From Pseudomonas sp. (GTDB lineage Bacteria > Pseudomonadota > Gammaproteobacteria > Pseudomonadales > Pseudomonadaceae): a stretch of DNA of 12,490 nucleotides. Of this stretch, positions 1 through 5,963 are shown piece after piece; position 1 is the stretch's first letter, and every line of letters starts with the position of its first letter. Under the pieces are notes generated by a model that saw only the letters and a list, made by a program, of their open reading frames with translations, searched no databases and was not told the DNA's origin. The stretch lies in contig DNMQ01000261.1 of the NCBI GenBank assembly GCA_003488145.1, forward strand, positions 1 through 12,490. The letters run 5' to 3'. Both the position numbers and the translations under genes were made by a program.

Positions 1-1
1 G

Positions 2-1111
2 CAGTGGGCGCCGCTGGAGGTGAAGCAGGCCAAGTCCAAGGAAGACGTCAGCCGTGGCGGCCTGAGTTTCGGCCGCGGCCTGTCGGCGCGCGATCTGGCA
101 TTGGTCACCCGGCAGCTGGCGACGCTGGTACAGGCTGCGCTGCCGATCGAGGAAGCCTTGCGCGCGGCAGCGGCGCAGTCCACCTCGGCGAAGATCAAAT
201 CGATGCTGCTGGCCGTGCGTGCGCGGGTGATGGAAGGCCACAGCCTGGCCGCCGCGCTGCGCGAATATCCGTCGGCATTTCCCGAGCTCTACCGCGCCAC
301 GGTGGCGGCCGGCGAGCATGCCGGCCATCTAGGCCTGGTGCTCGACCAGCTGGCCGACTACACCGACCAGCGTCAGCAGTCGCGGCAGAAAATTCAGCTG
401 GCGCTGCTCTATCCGGTGATCCTGATGGTCGCCTCGCTGGCCATCGTCGTGCTGCTGCTCGGCTACGTGGTGCCGGACGTGGTCAAGGTGTTCGTCAACA
501 CCGGCCAGGAGCTGCCGGCGCTGACCCGCGGGCTGATCGCCACCAGCGACGTGGTGAAGAACTGGGGCTGGCTGATCGTGCTCGGCATTATCGCCGCCTT
601 GCTGGCCATGCGCGCGGCATTGCGCGACCCGGCGCTGCGCCTGCGCTGGCATGCGTTCATTCTGCGGATACCGCTGATCGGTCGACTGAGTCGGGCGACC
701 AATACGGCGCGCTTCGCCTCAACCCTGGCGATCCTCACCAAGAGCGGCGTGCCGCTGGTGGAGGCGCTGTCCATCGCCGCCGCGGTGATCGCCAATCTGC
801 GCATCCGCGAGCGGGTGGTGGAAGCTGCGCAGAAAGTGCGCGAAGGCAGCAGCCTGACCCGCGCGCTGGATGCCACCGGCGAATTCCCGCCGATGATGCT
901 GCACATGATCGCCAGCGGCGAGAAATCCGGTGAACTGGATCAGATGCTGGCGCGAACCGCGCGCAATCAGGAGAACGACCTCGCCGCTCAGGTGTCTCTG
1001 CTGGTCGGCCTGTTCGAACCGTTCATGCTGGTGTTCATGGGGGCTGTGGTGCTGGTCATCGTGCTGGCGATCCTGATGCCGATCCTCTCTCTCAACCAAC
1101 TGGTGGGGTAA
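2..1111 (+). CDS. gspF: Type II secretion inner-membrane platform protein GspF (XcpS), 5'-truncated by window edge
   Basis: GspF is the polytopic inner-membrane platform protein of the type II secretion system. It contacts the GspE ATPase and GspL and is thought to couple ATP hydrolysis to pseudopilus assembly. The frame is open from base 2 to a TAA at 1109-1111, giving 369 residues. The family is usually about 400 aa, so roughly 35 N-terminal residues lie outside; the GTG at base 20 is internal. Two T2SSF repeats are visible. Hydrophobic segments lie at fragment residues about 131-164, 188-208 and 333-365, the usual three-TM layout. The second repeat carries the signature ARFASTLAILTKSGVPLVEA. 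gspG follows after 5 nt, so the gene is cotranscribed with the pseudopilins. PilC of type IV pili is a paralogue, but the downstream gspG-M order settles the assignment. Confidence 0.96.
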   Translation, partial: QWAPLEVKQAKSKEDVSRGGLSFGRGLSARDLALVTRQLATLVQAALPIEEALRAAAAQSTSAKIKSMLLAVRARVMEGHSLAAALREYPSAFPELYRATVAAGEHAGHLGLVLDQLADYTDQRQQSRQKIQLALLYPVILMVASLAIVVLLLGYVVPDVVKVFVNTGQELPALTRGLIATSDVVKNWGWLIVLGIIAALLAMRAALRDPALRLRWHAFILRIPLIGRLSRATNTARFASTLAILTKSGVPLVEALSIAAAVIANLRIRERVVEAAQKVREGSSLTRALDATGEFPPMMLHMIASGEKSGELDQMLARTARNQENDLAAQVSLLVGLFEPFMLVFMGAVVLVIVLAILMPILSLNQLVG

Positions 1112-1116
1112 CGACA

Positions 1117-1551
1117 ATGAAGTTGCAACGACGCACGCAAGGGGGCTTCACCCTCATCGAAATCATGGTGGTGGTGGTCATCCTCGGCATCCTCGCCGCG
1201 CTGGTGGTGCCGCAGGTGATGAGCCGGCCGGATCAGGCCAAGGTCACCGTGGCCAAGGGCGACATCAAGGCCGTCGCCGCCGCGCTGGACATGTACAAGC
1301 TGGACAACTTCGCCTACCCGAGCACCCAGCAGGGGCTGGAGGCGCTGGTGAAGAAGCCTTCCGGCAACCCGCAGCCGAAGAACTGGAACCGCGACGGCTA
1401 CCTCAAGCGCCTGCCCAAGGACCCTTGGGGCAACGACTACCAGTACCTCTCGCCAGGTACACAGGGCCAGTTCGACCTCTACTCCTTCGGCGCCGACGGC
1501 AAGCCCGGCGGCAGCGACCTCAACGCCGACATCGGTAACTGGGACCTCTAA
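1117..1551 (+). CDS. gspG: Type II secretion major pseudopilin GspG (XcpT)
   Basis: GspG is the main subunit of the periplasmic pseudopilus that pushes substrates through the secretin. The 144-aa precursor has a 10-residue basic leader (MKLQRRTQGG) followed by FTLIEIMVVVVILGILAAL. This is a class III signal sequence cleaved by the prepilin peptidase between Gly10 and Phe11, with the conserved Glu at +5. The C-terminus has GADGKPGGSDLNADIGNWDL, the calcium-binding loop typical of GspG, with the Asp of GADG and of SDLNAD as likely ligands. The length is standard. A purine-rich GGGG at 1105-1108 sits 8 nt before the ATG. It is separated from gspF by 5 nt and from gspH by 3 nt, unlike the overlapping minor pseudopilin genes, which fits a need for independent, higher translation. 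Confidence 0.98.
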   Translation: MKLQRRTQGGFTLIEIMVVVVILGILAALVVPQVMSRPDQAKVTVAKGDIKAVAAALDMYKLDNFAYPSTQQGLEALVKKPSGNPQPKNWNRDGYLKRLPKDPWGNDYQYLSPGTQGQFDLYSFGADGKPGGSDLNADIGNWDL

Positions 1552-1554
1552 TCG

Positions 1555-2124
1555 ATGCGGCAGCGCGCCCGCGCCTTCACGCTGATCGAACTGCTGGTGG
1601 TCATCGTCCTGCTGGGCATCCTGGTCAGCGTGGCGGTGCTCAGTGTCGGCGGTTCGAGCACCTCGCGCGAGCTGCGTGACGAGGCGCGCCGACTGGCGGC
1701 GCTGATCGGCGTGCTCAGCGATGAGGCGGTGCTCGACAGTCGCGAATACGGCCTGCTGGTCAACAGCGAGGGCTATCGCGTACTGCGCTACGACGAGGCG
1801 GCCACACGCTGGCTGGAAGTCGAGCGACGCAAGGTGCACAAGGTGCCGGAGTGGATGCGCCTGGATCTGGAACTGGACGGCACGCCGCTGGAGCTGGTTG
1901 CGCCGACCCAGCGCGAGGACGACCGCGCCGGGCTGTCGCGCGAAGGCGAGCGAACCGAACGTCGTGCGCCGCGGCTGGAGCCGCAGTTGCTGATTCTTTC
2001 CAGCGGCGAGCTGTCGCCGTTCAGCCTGCGCCTGTCCGAACGCAAGCCGCGCGGCGGCGGCTGGCTGGTCACCAGCGACGGCTTCCGTCTGCCTGAGGCG
2101 CAAGTCATCGAGGACAGGCGATGA
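1555..2124 (+). CDS. gspH: Type II secretion minor pseudopilin GspH (XcpU), with Ala at the -1 cleavage position
   Basis: GspH is a minor pseudopilin of the pseudopilus tip, linking the I-J-K complex to the GspG fibre. The 189-aa precursor starts MRQRARA followed by FTLIELLVVIVLLGILVSVA, a class III (prepilin-type) N-terminal helix with Glu at +5. The residue before the Phe is Ala7 (codon GCC at 1573-1575) rather than the near-invariant Gly. The body contains a charged stretch around residues 120-142 (TQREDDRAGLSREGERTERR), probably a loop, that makes it somewhat longer than many homologues. It ends with a WLVTSDGFRLPEAQ segment typical of the family. Its TGA overlaps the gspI start (ATGA at 2121-2124). 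The ribosome binding site is weak (GGGA about 10 nt upstream, inside gspG), suggesting coupling to gspG translation. Confidence 0.94.
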   Translation: MRQRARAFTLIELLVVIVLLGILVSVAVLSVGGSSTSRELRDEARRLAALIGVLSDEAVLDSREYGLLVNSEGYRVLRYDEAATRWLEVERRKVHKVPEWMRLDLELDGTPLELVAPTQREDDRAGLSREGERTERRAPRLEPQLLILSSGELSPFSLRLSERKPRGGGWLVTSDGFRLPEAQVIEDRR

Positions 2125-2540
2125 GCGGGCGCTTGGCCAGGGTCGGCCATGGCTTCACCCTGCTGGAAGTGCTGGTGGCATTGGCGATCTTCGCCAGCGT
2201 GTCGGCCGTGGTACTTACCGCTGCCGGACGAAGTCTGACTAACGCAGGGCGTTTGGAAGAACTGACCCTGGCGGGCTGGATCGCCGACAACCGCATCAGC
2301 GAACTGCAATTGCAGCAGACGCCGCCTGCCATCGGCCGCGAAACCCAGGAGCTGGATTACGGCAGCCGCAAGTGGCAAACGCTCAGCGAAATCGAGGTCA
2401 GCGCCGACCCTGGCCTGCTGCGCGTCACCGTCTGGGTCGCGCTGCAGACGCCGCGCGCGCGCAGCGGCCCCTTGCCAGAGCGTGCGGTGACCAGCCTCAC
2501 CGGCTTCATTGCGGTTGGCCCGGGAGTGGCGCGCCAATGA
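2121..2540 (+). CDS. gspI: Type II secretion minor pseudopilin GspI (XcpV)
   Basis: GspI nucleates the pseudopilus tip together with GspJ and GspK. The 139-aa precursor has an 11-residue leader ending HG, followed by FTLLEVLVALAIFASVSAVV. This gives prepilin peptidase cleavage after Gly11 and Glu at +5. The segment LAGWIADNRISELQL is the family's characteristic region after the helix (the A-x-N-x-x-x-E/Q pattern seen in GspI), and the length is close to the usual 120-135 aa. The start is fixed by the ATGA overlap with gspH and a GAGG at 2110-2113, 7 nt upstream. Its own stop overlaps the gspJ start in the same way, so synthesis of the tip subunits is probably translationally coupled. Confidence 0.96.
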   Translation: MSGRLARVGHGFTLLEVLVALAIFASVSAVVLTAAGRSLTNAGRLEELTLAGWIADNRISELQLQQTPPAIGRETQELDYGSRKWQTLSEIEVSADPGLLRVTVWVALQTPRARSGPLPERAVTSLTGFIAVGPGVARQ

Positions 2541-3250
2541 ACGCCCACGCGCGCACCAGCGCCGGTTTTACCTTGCTCGAGCTGCTGATTGCCATCGCCC
2601 TGTTCGCGCTGCTTGGCCTGGGTACCTACCGCATGCTCGAAGCGGTGTTGCAAAGCGACGAGGCCGTGCGCGCGCAGGAGCTGCAACTGCGGGAGCTCAG
2701 CCGTGCGGTGTGGGCCTTCGAGCGCGACCTGCAACAGGTAGTCGGACGGCCGATTCGCGACGGCTTCGGCGACGAGCGCAATGCCTTCATCGGTCAGCTC
2801 GATGGCGAAGACGGCGCGCCGGTGCTGGAGCTGACCCGTGCCGGCTGGCGCAATCCCACTGGGCTGCGTCGCGCCAATCTGCAGCGGGTGCGCTGGCGCC
2901 TGGCTGGCGACAATCTCGAGCGCGTCTACTGGGTGGTGCTGGACCGTGACCTCGACAGCGAGCCGCGCGTGCAGCGGGTACTGGAAGACGTGCAGGGCCT
3001 GCAGTTGCGCTACCTGGACGAGGAGGCGGTGTGGCACGAGGAGTGGCCGCCGTTCGATTTCGGTCGCGGCAGCCCGGAGAACGCCGCCGAGCGCCTGCCG
3101 ATCGCCCTGGAATTGAATATCGAGCACGCCCGCTACGGCCGTATCACCCGTCTGCTGCGCCTGCCCGACGCCGTCGAGCAGACGATGCAGCAGGCATTGC
3201 CCGGCGCCGAAGGCGTGCCCGAGCCGTTCGAAGGGGAGCTGCCGCAATGA
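2537..3250 (+). CDS. gspJ: Type II secretion minor pseudopilin GspJ (XcpW)
   Basis: GspJ is the tip pseudopilin that binds GspI and GspK. The reading frame is open further upstream (from 2372), but ATG 2537 is the right start. It leaves a 10-residue leader (MNAHARTSAG) directly before FTLLELLIAIALFALLGLG, it overlaps the gspI stop as ATGA, and GGAG at 2523-2526 precedes it by 10 nt. The 237-aa precursor is slightly above the common 195-235 range. Conserved GspJ features are visible: ELQLRELSRAVWAFERDLQQ after the helix, the VGRPIRDGFG motif, and a segment giving LQLRYLDEEAVWHEEWPP. The TGA at 3248-3250 overlaps the gspK start. The C-terminal ~25 residues are rich in Glu, Pro and Gln and are probably a flexible tail. 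Confidence 0.96.
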   Translation: MNAHARTSAGFTLLELLIAIALFALLGLGTYRMLEAVLQSDEAVRAQELQLRELSRAVWAFERDLQQVVGRPIRDGFGDERNAFIGQLDGEDGAPVLELTRAGWRNPTGLRRANLQRVRWRLAGDNLERVYWVVLDRDLDSEPRVQRVLEDVQGLQLRYLDEEAVWHEEWPPFDFGRGSPENAAERLPIALELNIEHARYGRITRLLRLPDAVEQTMQQALPGAEGVPEPFEGELPQ

Positions 3251-4254
3251 GGTGCCAGCGCGGCGTTGCCCTGATTACCGTGCTGCTGGTGGTGGCCATC
3301 GTCACCGTGGTCAGCGCGGCGATGGTCGCGCGTCAGCAGCTCAGCATTCGTGCCAGCAGCAACCAGCTGCAGGCACGCCAGGCCTGGCACTACGCGCTGG
3401 GCGGCGAAGCGCTGGCCCAGGCCATGCTCGCTCGCGATCTGCGGGCTGGCGCGACGGGCGAGACAGGCGAGACAGGCGAGACAGGCGCCAATGGTGAGGC
3501 CGCGGCCGTCGATCATCTGCTCGAGCCCTGGGCGCAGCCGCTGCCGGCGTTCGAGATCGATCAGGGCGAGATCCTCGTGCGTATCGAGGATCTCGCCGGA
3601 CGCTTCAACCTCAACGACCTGCTGCGCGACCAGCAGCCCAACCCCGCCGCGGTTGAGCAGTTCCGCCGGCTGCTGCTGCGCCTGCAGATCAGCGCGCCCT
3701 ATGCCGAGCGCCTGCTCGACTGGATCGATCCCGACCAGCAGCCGAGCGGCGAGCTGGGTGCCGAAGACAACGCCTATCTCGGCCTCGATACGCCCTATCG
3801 CAGCGCCGGTCGCCGGCTCCACGACCTGTCCGAACTGCGCCTGCTGCTGGACATGCGCGAAGAGGATTTCCAGCGCCTGGCGCCCTATGTCGTAGTGTTG
3901 CCGCCCAACGTGCCGCTGAACGTCAACACGGCGAGCGCGATGGTGCTTTCCAGCCTGAGCGACAACCTCAGCCTTGGCGCGGCCGAGTCGCTGGTCGAGC
4001 TGCGCCGCGCCGCGCCGTTTCGCAACAGCGCGGCGTTCCTCGCGCAGCCGGCGCTGGCCGGGACTACGCTGCAGGGCACTGCGCTGGCGGTTGGCAGTCA
4101 ATTCTTCCAGGCCACCAGCGAAGTGCGCCTGGGCGATCGCCGGCTGGCGCTGGTCAGCCTGTTGCAACGTGAGCAGGACGGCAGCGTCCGCGTGCTCGCG
4201 CGAAATCTCGGTCAGCCTGCCCGGCAGACCCTCCCATCCGACGGAGAACGCTAG
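3247..4254 (+). CDS. gspK: Type II secretion minor pseudopilin GspK (XcpX) with collagen-like microrepeat
   Basis: GspK is the large pseudopilin capping the pseudopilus; its bulky alpha-helical domain sits on the I-J complex. The start at 3247 (ATGA overlap with gspJ, AGGGGAG at 3232-3238) gives 335 aa. A 6-residue leader MRCQRG precedes VALITVLLVVAIVTVVSAAM. The +5 residue is Thr, not Glu, a known hallmark of GspK, which does not need Glu5. The helix continues into QARQAWHYALGGEALAQAML. Residues 68-85 are a Gly-X-Y run from a 9-bp tandem repeat (see the repeat feature). Then follow the SAM-like helical domain with GRFNLNDL, LLDWIDPDQQPSGELGAEDNAY and VNVNTAS-type motifs (here LNVNTASAMVL), all typical of the family. 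gspL begins 3 nt after the TAG. Confidence 0.96.
   Translation: MRCQRGVALITVLLVVAIVTVVSAAMVARQQLSIRASSNQLQARQAWHYALGGEALAQAMLARDLRAGATGETGETGETGANGEAAAVDHLLEPWAQPLPAFEIDQGEILVRIEDLAGRFNLNDLLRDQQPNPAAVEQFRRLLLRLQISAPYAERLLDWIDPDQQPSGELGAEDNAYLGLDTPYRSAGRRLHDLSELRLLLDMREEDFQRLAPYVVVLPPNVPLNVNTASAMVLSSLSDNLSLGAAESLVELRRAAPFRNSAAFLAQPALAGTTLQGTALAVGSQFFQATSEVRLGDRRLALVSLLQREQDGSVRVLARNLGQPARQTLPSDGER
3454..3486 (+). repeat. 9-bp tandem repeat inside gspK encoding Gly-Glu-Thr units
   Basis: A unit AC(G/A)GGCGAG occurs three times in a row, then breaks after a partial fourth copy (ACAGGC). The first copy has ACG; the later ones have ACA, a Thr codon that is uncommon in GC-rich pseudomonads. The repeat is in frame, so each copy adds Thr-Gly-Glu. 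With its flanks the protein reads GATGETGETGETGANGEA (residues 68-85), six Gly-X-Y triplets. It lies in the loop between the N-terminal helix and the conserved VDHL segment, where length changes of three residues should be tolerated. Confidence 0.9.
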
Positions 4255-4257
4255 ACC

Positions 4258-5391
4258 ATGGATTGCCTGTTTCTGCCCGCCGACTGCCCGGCCCGGCTCG
4301 ATGCCGAGACCCGCGTCTACTGGCTGCCAAAGGACGAACCCGGTCGCTGGCAGCCGCTGGGCGAATGCGCAGCAGGCAATGGCGCGATCAGCGTGATCCT
4401 GCCGGCGGAAGTCTGCAGCTTTTTCGCCGTCACCCTGCCGACGCGCAAGGCGCGCTGGATGCAGCAGGCGCTGGCCTATGCCGCCGAGGAACTGCTGGCG
4501 GAAAACGTCGACGATCTGCATCTGGCCCTCGGCGAAGCACTGCCGGACGGCCGCCTGCGGGTCGTGGCGATCCGCCGCCAGCTGCTGGATGACTGGCTTG
4601 GCCAGTTGCGCGAGCTGGGCCTGCTGATCGTGGCGATTCATGTCGACGCCGATTTGTTGCCGCGGGAGGGCACGCAGCTGTTGTTCATCGGTGAGCGTGG
4701 CCTGCTCGGCGGTGTCGGCGAAACGCGCTTGGCCTTCGCCACCGAGGATTGGCCGCAGCTGTCCGACCTCTGCCCGGCGCCCTGGCATGCCCAGGGCAGT
4801 GAAAGCGAGCCGCCTCTGGCGCTCGACGACTACCGGCAGGTGGACGATCCCTATGCGCTTCTCGGTTCGCAGCGCGCGGCAGCGATCAACCTTGCCCAGG
4901 GTGACTTCGCCGTGGAGGTTGGCAATACCGGCCTCGGTTACTGGAAACCGCTATTCGCCGTGGCCGGCCTGATCCTGCTGGTGCAGCTGGGCTTCAACCT
5001 GAGTCAGGCCTGGTATTTCCAGCGCCAGGGCGATGCCTACGCCGAGGCCAGTCTGGCGCTGTATCGCGAGCTGTTTCCCGAAGACATCCGCATCGTCAAC
5101 ATGCGCGCGCAGTTCGATGATCATCTGGCCCGCGGCAGCGGTGGCCAGACGGGCTTTCTGCGCCTGCTCGACCACGCCGCCGCGGCACTGGAGGACGGCA
5201 TTCCGGTGACCATCGGCCAGCTCGACTACAACCAGGATCGCGGCGATCTGGCGCTGCAGGTGCAGGCCATGGACTTTCCCACGCTGGAAACATTGCGCCA
5301 ACGCCTGGGTGACACCGGTCAGAGCGTGCAGCTGGGCTCGGCCAGTCGAGAAGGCGATGGCGTCAGCGCGCGCGTGGTGATCGGAGGCTGA
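4258..5391 (+). CDS. gspL: Type II secretion assembly protein GspL (XcpY)
   Basis: GspL is a bitopic inner-membrane protein. Its cytoplasmic actin-like domain recruits the GspE ATPase, and its periplasmic ferredoxin-like domain pairs with GspM. The predicted protein is 377 aa, close to the usual 380-400. The cytoplasmic part covers residues 1-227 and contains the conserved stretch LPTRKARWMQQALAYAAEE. A single transmembrane segment lies at about 229-250 (WKPLFAVAGLILLVQLGFNL). The periplasmic part follows, including ELFPEDIRIVNMRAQFDDHL and a C-terminal domain ending SARVVIGG. GGAG at 4243-4246 lies 11 nt before the ATG, just inside the end of gspK. The stop TGA at 5389-5391 overlaps or abuts gspM, in keeping with the obligate L-M partnership. 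Confidence 0.96.
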   Translation: MDCLFLPADCPARLDAETRVYWLPKDEPGRWQPLGECAAGNGAISVILPAEVCSFFAVTLPTRKARWMQQALAYAAEELLAENVDDLHLALGEALPDGRLRVVAIRRQLLDDWLGQLRELGLLIVAIHVDADLLPREGTQLLFIGERGLLGGVGETRLAFATEDWPQLSDLCPAPWHAQGSESEPPLALDDYRQVDDPYALLGSQRAAAINLAQGDFAVEVGNTGLGYWKPLFAVAGLILLVQLGFNLSQAWYFQRQGDAYAEASLALYRELFPEDIRIVNMRAQFDDHLARGSGGQTGFLRLLDHAAAALEDGIPVTIGQLDYNQDRGDLALQVQAMDFPTLETLRQRLGDTGQSVQLGSASREGDGVSARVVIGG

Positions 5392-5393
5392 TG

Positions 5394-5906
5394 ATGAATC
5401 TCAAGCAACAACTGGCCGTGCGCCTCGCCGATTCGCCGCTGTGGCAGCGCTGGCAGCGCCTGGCGCCCCGTGAGCGCACCTCGCTGAGCCTGCTCGGCGC
5501 CTTTCTGCTCGCCGTGCTGTTCTATCTCTGGCTGTGGCTGCCGGCGCAACGCCAGGCCGCCGACGCCCGCGAGTATTACCAGGCGCAGCGCGAACTGCAT
5601 GCCTACATGGAGCAGAACACCGATCTGGCGCGCCAGATGGAGCGCAGCAACCAGGTCGAGCTGGCGCCGGAGCAGCTGCAGGGGGTGATCACCGAAAGCG
5701 CGCAGCAGGGCAACCTGCGAATCGAGAGCTTCGACAATGGCAGCGACGGCAGCGTGCAGGTGAGCCTGCCGGGGGCATCGTACGCGTTGCTGTTGCGCTG
5801 GTTCGATACCCTGCAGGGGCAGGGCGTGAGCATTGCTGACGTCAGCCTGGAGCGCGCCGGTGAAGGGCTGGTGAATGCGCGGGTGAGCTTTCGCGCGGGG
5901 AGTTGA
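5394..5906 (+). CDS. gspM: Type II secretion assembly protein GspM (XcpZ)
   Basis: GspM is a small bitopic inner-membrane protein that stabilises GspL and helps anchor the platform. Two adjacent ATG codons exist, at 5391 (overlapping the gspL TGA by 1 nt) and at 5394. The GGAGG at 5383-5387 is 3 nt from the first and 6 nt from the second, so I prefer 5394, giving 170 aa starting MNLKQQLAVR. A short cytoplasmic N-terminus with the family motif LAPRER (residues 23-28) leads into a transmembrane helix at about 31-50. A coiled region (REYYQAQRELHAYMEQN) and a periplasmic ferredoxin-like domain follow, with LLLRWFDTLQGQGVSIADVS near the C-terminus. Length is normal. No gspN follows, which is usual for Pseudomonas Xcp operons; this appears to be the last gene of the operon. 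Confidence 0.95.
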   Translation: MNLKQQLAVRLADSPLWQRWQRLAPRERTSLSLLGAFLLAVLFYLWLWLPAQRQAADAREYYQAQRELHAYMEQNTDLARQMERSNQVELAPEQLQGVITESAQQGNLRIESFDNGSDGSVQVSLPGASYALLLRWFDTLQGQGVSIADVSLERAGEGLVNARVSFRAGS

Positions 5907-5922
5907 TGGCGCCCTGATCCAT

Positions 5923-5953
5923 CGCCGGGCCTGTGCGAGGCACAGACCCGGCG
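5923..5953. terminator. Strong hairpin between convergent gspM and YbaK-HDOD gene, likely bidirectional terminator
   Basis: Arms at 5923-5936 and 5940-5953 pair over 14 positions with one C-A mismatch (5930/5946) and a 3-nt GAG loop. The hairpin lies 17 nt after the gspM stop and 10 nt before the end of the opposing gene, so it is well placed to end transcription from both sides. There is no convincing T-run on either side (only CTTTC at 5961-5965 on the + strand), so it may act as an mRNA 3'-end stabiliser or need a helper factor instead of being a classical intrinsic terminator. Confidence 0.6.
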
Positions 5954-5963
5954 GCGCGGGCTT

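Noticed and set aside
3247..3300. Missing Glu at +5 in GspK as a defect
   Set aside because: Lack of Glu5 is a normal hallmark of GspK proteins, so it is not an anomaly.
3133..4788. A 551-codon minus-strand frame opposite gspK/gspL
   Set aside because: It crosses two well-supported genes, has Gln/Ala/Arg-rich low-information sequence and no family motif.
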